Shown: piece by piece, positions 1 through 6,207 of the stretch
How positions within the stretch are numbered: the stretch's first letter is position 1
Layout: every line of letters starts with the position of its first letter
Assembly: GCA_028709565.1 (NCBI GenBank)
Contig: JAQVWU010000109.1
Location: 1 to 8,444, forward strand
Direction: 5' to 3'
DNA: 8,444 nt
Origin: Eubacteriales bacterium
Lineage (GTDB): Bacteria > Bacillota > Clostridia > Oscillospirales > CAG-272
The notes under the pieces: generated by a model
What the model was told of the DNA's origin: nothing
Seen by the model: only the letters and a program-made list of their open reading frames with translations
Database searches by the model: none
Made by a program: the position numbers and the translations under genes

Positions 1-271
1 AAAGGATATGCGTTTTCGGCGTCTGATTGTATATGGTCCTGAGTTTTTTGCCGTCGTTGTATGGCGGTATGTAAAACTCCGGATACATGCGGCGTCCGCC
101 GCCGTCGGTGTTGCCGGGGAACCTCACCCCGGCGTAAAAGCGCTGCTTCACACTCTCATCGCTGCGCGCCGCCAGCAGTCGGTTTATAACGGTCTGCCGC
201 CGGGGTTCGGTCAGCGTTTTGCCCCTGATGAGGTGAAGGTTGGTATCAACCATGAGTTTGTGGGTTGTCAT
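1..271 (-). CDS. Unrecognised protein, N-terminal 90 residues (gene continues past the window edge)
   Basis: An open frame starts with ATG at 271 and stays open to position 1, so only the first 90 residues are visible. The ATG follows the TAA stop of the upstream gene directly (TAAATG). A GGGGGA ribosome binding site lies six bases before it, inside the end of that gene, so the two are probably translationally coupled. The protein begins MTTHKLMVDTNLHLIRGKTL and is hydrophilic and Arg/Lys rich, with a stretch reading MYPEFYIPPYNDGKK near residues 60-75. I see no signal peptide, membrane segment or known catalytic motif in this part. I do not recognise the family. Tight coupling to the next unknown gene suggests the two products act together, but that is inference. 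The antisense frame over the same DNA looks like a shadow. Confidence 0.75.
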   Translation of the reverse strand, partial: MTTHKLMVDTNLHLIRGKTLTEPRRQTVINRLLAARSDESVKQRFYAGVRFPGNTDGGGRRMYPEFYIPPYNDGKKLRTIYNQTPKTHIL

Positions 272-1354
272 TTACGGTCCCCCATTTCCGCGGTCTTCCA
301 AAGTCATCAGATTGCGGTATATGCGCTCCATCCAGTAGGTCGAGATTATCTCGCCGTATATTTTGGATTTGCGGTCCTCGCCCGCGTTCATGTGACCGCC
401 GGAGATTACATGGCTGTCGGGCTTTTCGGTTATCATGTAAGGCGGAAAACGATAGCGCCCCGCGTCGTTTTTATACCGCTCAAGAAAGGTCAGCGCCGAA
501 CGGAACCATGCCGATGCCGACGCGGTTCGGAAATGGGACAGCACAAACACGGTAAAGAGCGCGGGAACCAGATCTCCCCTGTCACAGGTCTCAAAATCGG
601 GCAGATTTACCCTGTAGATTACAACCTTTGCGTTATAGGTGCCGCCCGCAGCCCAAAAATACCCGTACCGGCGGTGGATGCCGGCATAGCCTTCACCAAA
701 CAGCCACCCGGCGACGGATTCCGCCCTGTCCCGTTCGGCGTCGGTGAGATGCGGACTCATACCGGCGAAGAGAATCAGGTCATGCATGTCCGGCAGGGGG
801 ATATGTCCGCCGGCATACAGGTCGGGGTTGATGACATGGGGCTGCCATTCTTTTTTCACACCCCCGAGCTTTGATCCGTCGACATAGATGTCATATCGCT
901 TTTGCCTTGTGAATTCATACAGGATATCGAGTCTTTGACGGGCGATATGCAGGACGGCGGGGTCGGCGGCGTATCCGACAAAGGGCAGAAAACAGCACAG
1001 TATCTTTTCATGGTCGCGATAGTGGTACAGTCTGCCGAATCCCGATTCCGCGGGCTGGGTCTCAATGTGCCGCCCGAGATAACGTGTTATGAAATCTGCC
1101 TGTTCGGCAAAGGGTTCAATTGCCCGTGACTGCCCCGTGATCCAGCATTTGCCCAGAATATTTTCCATGCGGTAATCATGGCTGCCGTGGATATCGCCGA
1201 TATGCCCGGTACGGGAACGCTCCGCGAGGGCTGCCAGCCATTGGGCAGCCTCGCGGTTTTCCGGCAGCGCAGTGGCGTCCTCCGGGCGTTTCGCCAGAAT
1301 ATACCGTATGGGCACATCGGCCGTCTCCAAAAGCCATCGGGTGTTTGACGTCAT
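272..1354 (-). CDS. Unrecognised 360-residue soluble protein
   Basis: This 360-residue protein starts at ATG 1354 with a GGGGAAGG purine run just upstream. It lies 19 bases after the GyrI-like gene and abuts the next gene stop-to-start. No signal peptide or membrane segment is visible. It is rich in aromatic residues, His and Arg, with conspicuous stretches: HGSHDYRMENILGKCWITG (residues 56-74), LYHYRDHEKILCCFLPF (109-125), PDMHDLILFAGMSPHLTD (188-205), RRYGYFWAAGGTYNAK (228-243) and ISGGHMNAGEDRKSKIYGE (317-335). The regular spacing of amphipathic helices between short Gly/His/Asp loops would fit an alpha/alpha-toroid fold of the kind seen in glycan-active or terpenoid-cyclase-like proteins. 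That is only an impression from sequence texture. Several conserved-looking His, Asp and Glu residues suggest an enzyme, but I cannot name a reaction. Confidence 0.8.
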   Translation of the reverse strand: MTSNTRWLLETADVPIRYILAKRPEDATALPENREAAQWLAALAERSRTGHIGDIHGSHDYRMENILGKCWITGQSRAIEPFAEQADFITRYLGRHIETQPAESGFGRLYHYRDHEKILCCFLPFVGYAADPAVLHIARQRLDILYEFTRQKRYDIYVDGSKLGGVKKEWQPHVINPDLYAGGHIPLPDMHDLILFAGMSPHLTDAERDRAESVAGWLFGEGYAGIHRRYGYFWAAGGTYNAKVVIYRVNLPDFETCDRGDLVPALFTVFVLSHFRTASASAWFRSALTFLERYKNDAGRYRFPPYMITEKPDSHVISGGHMNAGEDRKSKIYGEIISTYWMERIYRNLMTLEDRGNGGP

Positions 1355-1373
1355 AACCTTCCCCAGCGGCGTA

Positions 1374-1817
1374 TCACAGCCGCTCTACCGGAATCCATAT
1401 CTCCGCAATGCCCCCGGGCTTATAGCATTCCAGCACATAATACAGGCCGTCGAGCTTCCGCTGCCTGTATACCTCGGCGTTTTTAATCAGCCAACTGTCC
1501 ATCGCCGCGTTTTGGCTGTCGTAACCGTCGGCGACAACGATATCGAATACCGCCCAGATGGAGGAGGGCAGGGTGACCGCGTCGAAGCATTCAGCCGGCT
1601 CGGCCAAAAAACCGACATGGATGTCCCGGCCCGGCCGGTATGTATCGCCGTAAAAGCGGATTTCATAACCGTTTTCATCGTTCCGCTCAAAGGGTGAACG
1701 GTTATAGGCAGAATGTGCTTTCTCCCATACGCTGCCGGTGAGATTGCCGTCTCCGGTCAGTCCGACAATGGTCATCTGATTTTTGCGCATGATAACGGGT
1801 TGGGTTTTTTTAAACAT
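1374..1817 (-). CDS. GyrI-like / AraC-type effector-binding domain protein (stand-alone)
   Basis: The 147-residue product resembles the GyrI-like small-molecule (effector-binding) domain found at the C-terminus of AraC- and MerR-type regulators and as free-standing integron-associated Cass2-like proteins. Features that fit are the opening beta strand with Gly-rich turn (MTIVGLTGDGN, residues 15-25), the WEKAHSAYNR helix (31-40), the strand YEIRFYGDTY (51-60), DIHVGFLAEPAE (65-76) and a C-terminal IAEIWIPVERL strand (137-147). The last matches the usual hydrophobic strand followed by an Ile-Pro-Val ending. There is no helix-turn-helix, so by itself it cannot be called a DNA-binding regulator. 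A likely role is ligand sensing or sequestration in the cytoplasm. The start is well supported: AAGGTGAG lies six bases before ATG 1817. It sits 48 bases after the radical SAM gene. The ligand is unknown. Confidence 0.72.
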   Translation of the reverse strand: MFKKTQPVIMRKNQMTIVGLTGDGNLTGSVWEKAHSAYNRSPFERNDENGYEIRFYGDTYRPGRDIHVGFLAEPAECFDAVTLPSSIWAVFDIVVADGYDSQNAAMDSWLIKNAEVYRQRKLDGLYYVLECYKPGGIAEIWIPVERL

Positions 1818-1845
1818 TATCCACTCACCTTACATAATAATCCGG

Positions 1846-1867
1846 TAATTCAATAATTCAATAATTT
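1846..1867. repeat. Short AT-rich tandem repeat between the radical SAM and GyrI-like genes
   Basis: TAATTCAA occurs twice in direct tandem (1846-1861), followed by a partial third copy (TAATTT) that runs into the stop codon of the radical SAM gene. It is too short to be more than replication slippage or chance in AT-rich spacer DNA, and I assign it no function. Confidence 0.35.
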
Positions 1868-2741
1868 AGTCATCGAACAGCGTCAGCTGCGTTGCTTTTT
1901 CCTCAAATGCGCGCAGGTATGCGAATATCTCTTCATGATAATACATGATACCGTGCCCGCGGCAGACCTCCTCATAATATGCCCGCAAACGGGTGTCATT
2001 CGGGCTGGGGCATTCGTAACTGCCGCCGAATGCAGATATATAGCGCTGTTTCATGCCCGGGAAATGTTCGTCCAGCTTGCGGTAGAAATACTCCCGGTCG
2101 CCCTCCCGCAGGGTCACCCCGAAGCCGAAGCATACAATGCCCCGCACCCCCGCCCTCACACAATAATCCAGAATACCCCGCAGATTTTCGTCGGTGTCGT
2201 TGATGAAGGGCAGTATGGGGGACAGCCACACCACGGTGGGTATACCCGCCTCCCGCATGCGCTCCAGCGCGGCAAAACGTCCGGCGGTGGTCGTTACGTT
2301 CGGCTCAATGACGCGGCACAGGTCCTGGTCGTATGTGGTCAGGGTCAACTGAACTACGCATTTGGCCTTTTCGTTGATGGCGGTCAGCAGGTCCAGATCC
2401 CGCAGAATCCGGTCCGATTTGGTCTGAATTGCCAGTCCGAATCGGTATTTTTCGATCACCTCAAGGCACTGCCGCGTGACTCGCAGTTCCTCCTCAAGGG
2501 GGATATACGGGTCGCACATGGCGCCGGTGCCGATCATACAGCGCCGGCGTCGGCTGCGCAGCTGCGCCTCCAGAATGCGCGGCGCGTCCCGCTTGACCTC
2601 GATATCCTCGAAATCGTGTTTCATCTGATAGCAGACCGAGCGGCTGTCGCAGTAGATACAGCCGTGGGTACAGCCGCGGTAGACATTCATCCCGTTTTTG
2701 GGTGAGAGTATGGTTTTATAATCAGCGTAATGCGCCGTCAT
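1866..2741 (-). CDS. SPL-family radical SAM protein (spore photoproduct lyase-like)
   Basis: The 291-residue protein carries the radical SAM 4Fe-4S motif CTHGCIYC (Cys24, Cys28, Cys31 from the ATG). It is preceded by the SPKNGMNVYRGC lead-in typical of the SPL-like branch (COG1533), to which spore photoproduct lyase belongs. Family members cleave S-adenosylmethionine to a 5'-deoxyadenosyl radical. The substrate of this shorter branch is not established, and it should not be called SplB. Other landmarks are IGTGAMCDPYIPLE (about 71-84), AIQTKSD and VVWLSPILPFINDT. The last residues read QLTLFDD, close to the bacterial sliding-clamp-binding consensus QL(S/D)LF, which would fit a DNA-linked role. 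The start is odd: GTG at 2744 and ATG at 2741 are adjacent and overlap the only Shine-Dalgarno-like run, GGGGGTGAT. I chose the ATG. The gene lies 35 bases after the DUF3795 gene and is probably co-transcribed. Confidence 0.88.
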   Translation of the reverse strand: MTAHYADYKTILSPKNGMNVYRGCTHGCIYCDSRSVCYQMKHDFEDIEVKRDAPRILEAQLRSRRRRCMIGTGAMCDPYIPLEEELRVTRQCLEVIEKYRFGLAIQTKSDRILRDLDLLTAINEKAKCVVQLTLTTYDQDLCRVIEPNVTTTAGRFAALERMREAGIPTVVWLSPILPFINDTDENLRGILDYCVRAGVRGIVCFGFGVTLREGDREYFYRKLDEHFPGMKQRYISAFGGSYECPSPNDTRLRAYYEEVCRGHGIMYYHEEIFAYLRAFEEKATQLTLFDD

Positions 2742-2779
2742 CACCCCCGCTTAATAATATACTCATATACGCAGCTTTA

Positions 2780-3064
2780 TTATTCCTGTTTTTCCGGCTC
2801 GTTCAATTTTCTGAGATTGTCGATACGCTCCCCGTTTTCACCCGCCGCCCATTCCTCAAGCATCGCGCACGGGAATAATCCGCAGCCGCCGCAATGGGGA
2901 ATACTCTTCTCCGCGGCGCAGGCGTACAGTTCGCAGGTTTCTTCATTCGCCCAAAACGGTTGGCCTTTTATTGCAAAACACCCCCGGCAGCCCTTCTCGG
3001 TCCCGATTTCGCAGGCATCGCAGTCGATGCCGCAGCTTGACAGCTTCATAATAATTCTCATCAT
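2780..3064 (-). CDS. DUF3795 cysteine-rich protein
   Basis: This is a small 94-residue protein with ten cysteines (residues 11, 15, 18, 26, 29, 44, 49, 58, 61 and 66). They are arranged as CGIDCDAC, CRGC, C-x4-C and CGGCGLFPC, the pattern of the DUF3795 family found in anaerobic bacteria and archaea. Cys pairs and triplets of this kind normally bind zinc or an iron-sulfur cluster, but the family's biochemical role is unknown to me. No signal peptide is present, so it should be cytoplasmic. The frame is open up to 3106, but that would overlap the HAD gene. ATGs at 3064, 3061 and 3049 follow a GGAACGGAGA purine run, and family members usually begin close to MKLSSCGIDC, which favours one of these. 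It lies 17 bases after the HAD gene and 35 bases before the radical SAM gene, another metal-cofactor protein. Confidence 0.82.
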   Translation of the reverse strand: MMRIIMKLSSCGIDCDACEIGTEKGCRGCFAIKGQPFWANEETCELYACAAEKSIPHCGGCGLFPCAMLEEWAAGENGERIDNLRKLNEPEKQE

Positions 3065-3081
3065 TCTCCGTTCCGCTTTTA

Positions 3082-3966
3082 TTATAACACATTCTCTTCC
3101 AGCCACTTCGCCACGCCGTCCCCGTCATTGGCGCCGATTACCGCGTCAGCCTTTGCTTTAACCTCCGGTCTTGCATTGGCAACCGCGTAACATTCGTCAC
3201 ACGCTTCAAAAAGCGGTATGTCATTGAGGTTATCGCCAAATCCGATAATCTTTTTAAAACCGTAATTTTGCCGCAGAAACTGCACGGCGTTATACTTTGA
3301 CGCGGTCTCATTGAAAACCTCCATATACCACAAATCTTCGGTATAGATATCCTGATATTTTTCAACACGGAGTCCGCCGATATATTTTATTTCATTATAA
3401 AGACGCCGGATATTTTCGTATGAATTCAAAAAGCAAAAATAGATGATTTCGGTATAGGCGGCATCGGCGAAATTGTCAATCCGCTGAAACCGCTTATTGA
3501 ATTTCTGTACCCGCTCGTCAACAAAACTTTTCAATGCTTCTGTATCAAGGCGCTCATAACAGGTGATAAGCTCCTCGTTCGATAAAGCATACATCAGTCC
3601 GGTCAGATTTGTTTTTCTCATGGCTGATATAATCCGATATACTTTTTCTTTGTCAAGTATTTCTTTGTTTACATACTGTTTTTGCGCTGTGTCGTATATC
3701 AGCACGCCGTTCATGAGGACCAGAGGCGCGTTGACAGCGACACGTTCAAGCATGAAAAGCGCCGTGGCGGCCGTTCGCGCGGTTGCCGCCGAAAAACGCA
3801 TACCTTTCGCAATCAGCGTATTGAGCGCATTGACGGTGTATTCGGACAGTTCGGCGTTTCGGTTTAACAGCGTTCCGTCAAGGTCCGAGATATAGAGGGT
3901 GCTAAATTTATCCGCTATGACAATTCTACCCCCCGGTATCTTTTTATGCGGTTGTTTTCCCCGCAC
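3082..3966 (-). CDS. HAD-superfamily hydrolase, Cof-type (class IIB) phosphatase
   Basis: All four HAD motifs are visible. Motif I is DLDGT (Asp28 nucleophile, Asp30 acid/base), motif II is the Thr in SAATART (about 62), motif III is the Lys in ASKYNAV (about 224) and motif IV is GFGDNLND (Asp245, Asp249). The cap between motifs II and III (about residues 85-215) is of the large C2 type, so this is a Cof/YidA-like phosphatase. Such enzymes dephosphorylate sugar phosphates, nucleotides or cofactor intermediates; the substrate here cannot be read from sequence. The start is uncertain. The only canonical codon upstream of motif I is GTG 3966, which gives a 52-base overlap with the AlkZ-like gene and has no good binding site. 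The obvious GGGGGG site (3929-3934) is followed in frame only by ATT and ATA. The true N-terminus may therefore be about 14-16 residues shorter. Confidence 0.9.
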   Translation of the reverse strand: MRGKQPHKKIPGGRIVIADKFSTLYISDLDGTLLNRNAELSEYTVNALNTLIAKGMRFSAATARTAATALFMLERVAVNAPLVLMNGVLIYDTAQKQYVNKEILDKEKVYRIISAMRKTNLTGLMYALSNEELITCYERLDTEALKSFVDERVQKFNKRFQRIDNFADAAYTEIIYFCFLNSYENIRRLYNEIKYIGGLRVEKYQDIYTEDLWYMEVFNETASKYNAVQFLRQNYGFKKIIGFGDNLNDIPLFEACDECYAVANARPEVKAKADAVIGANDGDGVAKWLEENVL

Positions 3967-4937
3967 AGCGCGTGCACCGCCCGCAGTATTTCGTCCCTCC
4001 GGGCGCTCGCTTTTTCGGGCGGCAGGTCGACAATCACATCGTCCACCTCGGTGGTATAGCGGAATTTGCCGGCCGCGACGCCGCGGAACTCACCGTCAAT
4101 GAGCAGATAATACAGCGTGTCCGGCCATTGGTGGGGGTATTGCGTTTTGAGTATATGCTCATGGGATTTCACGAGAAAATCCGCGCGGTGCATGGCGAAG
4201 ACCGAGGGCGTTATCTCTCCCCCATAACTTTTGAGCAGTTCATAATCGCTCTCAAGCATATACGCGCCGTCGCGTTGAACAAAACCTTCGGAATGCTGTT
4301 CCAGCACCGTTTTTATCAGCTTAACCGGCAGCCTGTAGTATGATTTTATCATGTCGGCGGTAAATTCCACATGGCGAAAGGCAAAGCGGCGCAGCAGTAT
4401 GGCCAGCGCTTCCTCCCGGGTATATCGCTCCAAATCAACCTCCGGGAACATCTCGCCGAAGGCGCACCAGCCCCTGTCCTCCTGCCCCTCGTCCTGGTCT
4501 TCATAGATCAGAAACGCCTCCTGCAGGCGATGGAGCACTGGGGTGATTTCCTTGACCAGCATCCCGGTTTCCTCTTTCATCTGCCGTATGGTCAGCGGTC
4601 CCTGCCGCTCAATCAGCTCAAGCAGCGGGGTCGTCCTGACCGCGCTCCTGCGAAACAGACAGCCAAACAGCTCCATGTCCCGGACCATAATCCAGCCCAG
4701 AATGCCGCCGAAGCGCCCCTTGACCAGTTCGTGGGCACTCTGCCGCCGGCGGTTGAATTCCATGTCGTTAAAATCAGCGCGGTAGGTAAGACTCGGCGGG
4801 TCACCGAATCCGTTCCAGTAGACATTCTGTCCGGGCTGCAGGTCGCGGTAGAGACCGATGTATGCCGTTTCGTCTGCCCGGCGGGACAGATGCTGGCGTT
4901 CCATGCGCAGGGCGGTGATTTTGTTTCTGTCGGGCAT
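3915..4937 (-). CDS. AlkZ/YcaQ-like winged-helix protein (putative DNA glycosylase-related)
   Basis: The 340-residue protein resembles the HTH_42 / AlkZ-YcaQ group (COG3214), whose characterised members are DNA glycosylases that unhook interstrand crosslinks or excise alkylated bases. Supporting regions are a winged-helix-like stretch, LLELIERQGPLTIRQMKEET with LVKEITPVLHRLQ (about 105-139), a second helical repeat TADMIKSYYRLPVKLIKTVLE (193-213), and the C-terminal strand pair TLYYLLIDGEFRGVAAGKF with VDDVIVDL (274-305). The last resembles the domain where family members read IDG-x-xxG. I cannot find the catalytic Gln-x-Asp or Gln-x-Gln motif described for characterised members; the N-terminus (ERQHLSRRADETAYIGLYRD) is divergent. 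Enzymatic activity is therefore unproven. The start is firm: AAGGAG lies five bases before ATG 4937. The gene sits 31 bases after the metallopeptidase-like gene and overlaps the HAD gene. Confidence 0.68.
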   Translation of the reverse strand: MPDRNKITALRMERQHLSRRADETAYIGLYRDLQPGQNVYWNGFGDPPSLTYRADFNDMEFNRRRQSAHELVKGRFGGILGWIMVRDMELFGCLFRRSAVRTTPLLELIERQGPLTIRQMKEETGMLVKEITPVLHRLQEAFLIYEDQDEGQEDRGWCAFGEMFPEVDLERYTREEALAILLRRFAFRHVEFTADMIKSYYRLPVKLIKTVLEQHSEGFVQRDGAYMLESDYELLKSYGGEITPSVFAMHRADFLVKSHEHILKTQYPHQWPDTLYYLLIDGEFRGVAAGKFRYTTEVDDVIVDLPPEKASARRDEILRAVHALCGENNRIKRYRGVELS

Positions 4938-4968
4938 GGGTTCTCCTTGTACTTTTTAGTATGATTTT

Positions 4969-5412
4969 TTATTTTAATAGCTCCCGGTCAACCTCCTGCC
5001 GGAGTCTTCCGAAAGAGATTTCTTTATCCTCGCCGTTCAGTTCCAAAAAGCTTTTGGCCAGGTCATTGACGGTGGATTCAAGCAAAACCATGAAATCGTC
5101 ATAGACAATCCTTTTCTTTGGATCGGAAAAGTCGTCGCCGTAAAAAGCGTTGATTTGTGTTTCGAGCATCTGATCCATTCCGTAGAGCTTCAGGTGCAGC
5201 AGTTCATGAATGATCAACCCCTCAGGATTTGTCTGTTTGGGATTATAAATATTGATCATCAGAATTGCGTTTTTATCGCAAGCGTCGATCTTGATATCCC
5301 CCGTCTTGTGCCAGTCGCGGTCTATCGTCTGCAGTCTGATATCCCAGTCCCGCAAACGCAGTATTGCCTGCCACTTGTCAAGGTATCGCTGCATATCGTG
5401 ATTAACGTCCAT
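4969..5412 (-). CDS. Small HExxH zinc-metallopeptidase-like protein
   Basis: This 147-residue soluble protein has a canonical zinc-protease helix GLIIHELLHLKLYGMDQ, with His69-Glu70-x-x-His73. A plausible third ligand is Glu112 in VLLESTVNDLAK, as in gluzincin-type active sites. The N-terminal half (YLDKWQAILRLRDWDIRL, then DIKIDACDKNAILMINIY) looks like the helix plus beta sheet that precedes the HExxH helix in SprT-like and other minimal metallopeptidases. There is no signal peptide or membrane anchor, so it would act in the cytoplasm. The substrate is unknown, and it could be a non-proteolytic metal-binding relative. The start ATG 5412 lies inside the end of the methyltransferase gene (11-base overlap, different frame). 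An AAAGGCGG binding site sits nine bases upstream, which argues for translational coupling. Confidence 0.72.
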   Translation of the reverse strand: MDVNHDMQRYLDKWQAILRLRDWDIRLQTIDRDWHKTGDIKIDACDKNAILMINIYNPKQTNPEGLIIHELLHLKLYGMDQMLETQINAFYGDDFSDPKKRIVYDDFMVLLESTVNDLAKSFLELNGEDKEISFGRLRQEVDRELLK

Positions 5413-6202
5413 TCGGTTTTACCGCCTTTGTCGCCCAGAAGGACGGGATGCCGTCGGCTATGGCGTCGGGTTCGTTGTTGAAATCCTCGTAGGCGCCGGT
5501 AATCACAAATCCCGCCTTGAGCTGACCACCGATCTGTTCGTCAAAGGTATGGCTGAACTGCAGGCCCTCGTCGTTGTCAATCATGCGCTGCCTGCGTTCG
5601 GCGTCCATTTTAAGCGGATTAAAAGGCAGCCTGTTTTTTATGACCAGCGGGCGTACGGTAAAATCCTCAATAATAAAGTTGAATCCGTTGTCCAGTCCCG
5701 CCAGCAAAATCCCGCCGGGTCTGAGTACCCGGGCGCATTCGTTCCAGACGTGATACACATCCTCCACATAACAATTGCTCACGGGATGGAATATTATATC
5801 AAAACTGCCGTCCTCAAAGGGAAAGGGCTTTGTCATGTCAGCCCGCACGATATCGATATCGTATCCCTCCCGGGCGGCAACCTCCCGCTCCCGGTCCAGC
5901 TGCCGCGGCGAATAGTCCAGCACCGTACACCGCGCGCCGATTGCGGTAAACACCGGCATCTGCTGACCGCCGCCGCTGGCAAGTCCCAGCAACCTGACCC
6001 CGTCCAGCCTTCCGTTCGCGATGAAGGGAGCAAACCAGTCATGGGGAACCGGTCTTATGGGGGTGAGCAGCACATCCCATTTGCCGTTTTTGGCGTCGGC
6101 AAAGACTTCATGGGATATTGGAAGCCCCCATTCCCATCCGTTATCGGTCCATTTGTCGATGGTGCGCGCGTTGATATCGGTGTAATTCTCAATATTTTCC
6201 AT
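5402..6202 (-). CDS. Class I SAM-dependent methyltransferase
   Basis: The 266-residue protein has a clear Rossmann-type methyltransferase core. The SAM-binding Gly-rich loop is LLGLASGGGQQ (71-81), the acidic residue after strand 2 is Asp96 in TVLDYS, the motif ADMTKPFPFEDGSFDIIFHP runs over 121-140, and the VLRPGG turn is at 159-164. This fits the Methyltransf_11 / UbiE-like group. The N-terminal NARTIDKWTDNGWEWGLPIS and the segment VSNCYVEDVYHVWNECARVL are characteristic of a cytoplasmic Clostridia subfamily whose substrate is unassigned as far as I know. It follows the pyrophosphatase-like gene after only five bases. The best binding site, GGAGG (6219-6223), lies inside that gene and is an unusually long 16 bases from ATG 6202, with no better start in between. 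It overlaps the metallopeptidase-like gene by 11 bases. Confidence 0.9.
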   Translation of the reverse strand: MENIENYTDINARTIDKWTDNGWEWGLPISHEVFADAKNGKWDVLLTPIRPVPHDWFAPFIANGRLDGVRLLGLASGGGQQMPVFTAIGARCTVLDYSPRQLDREREVAAREGYDIDIVRADMTKPFPFEDGSFDIIFHPVSNCYVEDVYHVWNECARVLRPGGILLAGLDNGFNFIIEDFTVRPLVIKNRLPFNPLKMDAERRQRMIDNDEGLQFSHTFDEQIGGQLKAGFVITGAYEDFNNEPDAIADGIPSFWATKAVKPNGR

Positions 6203-6207
6203 AATAT

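Noticed and set aside
8..874. A 288-codon plus-strand open frame opposite the two leftmost genes
   Set aside because: It is antisense to two minus-strand genes with good binding sites and stop-start coupling. It spans their junction and its translation shows no domain. It is a shadow frame permitted by GC-rich third positions.
1818..1865. A possible minus-strand promoter (TTGAAT, 16 bases, TATTAT) before the GyrI-like gene
   Set aside because: The predicted start of transcription would fall inside the ribosome binding site, leaving no usable leader. The match comes mostly from the AT-rich TAATTCAA repeat.
1935..2705. A 256-codon plus-strand open frame opposite the radical SAM gene
   Set aside because: The minus strand carries the CxxxCxxC motif and family hallmarks; the antisense product shows no recognisable features.
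2753..2793. An AATAATA / TATTATT inverted repeat between the DUF3795 and radical SAM genes as a terminator
   Set aside because: The stem is seven A-T pairs only, includes the end of a coding region, and has a long loop; it would not be stable.
4371..4964. A 197-codon plus-strand open frame opposite the AlkZ-like gene
   Set aside because: Antisense to a better supported gene with an AAGGAG site; no promoter, binding site or family features.
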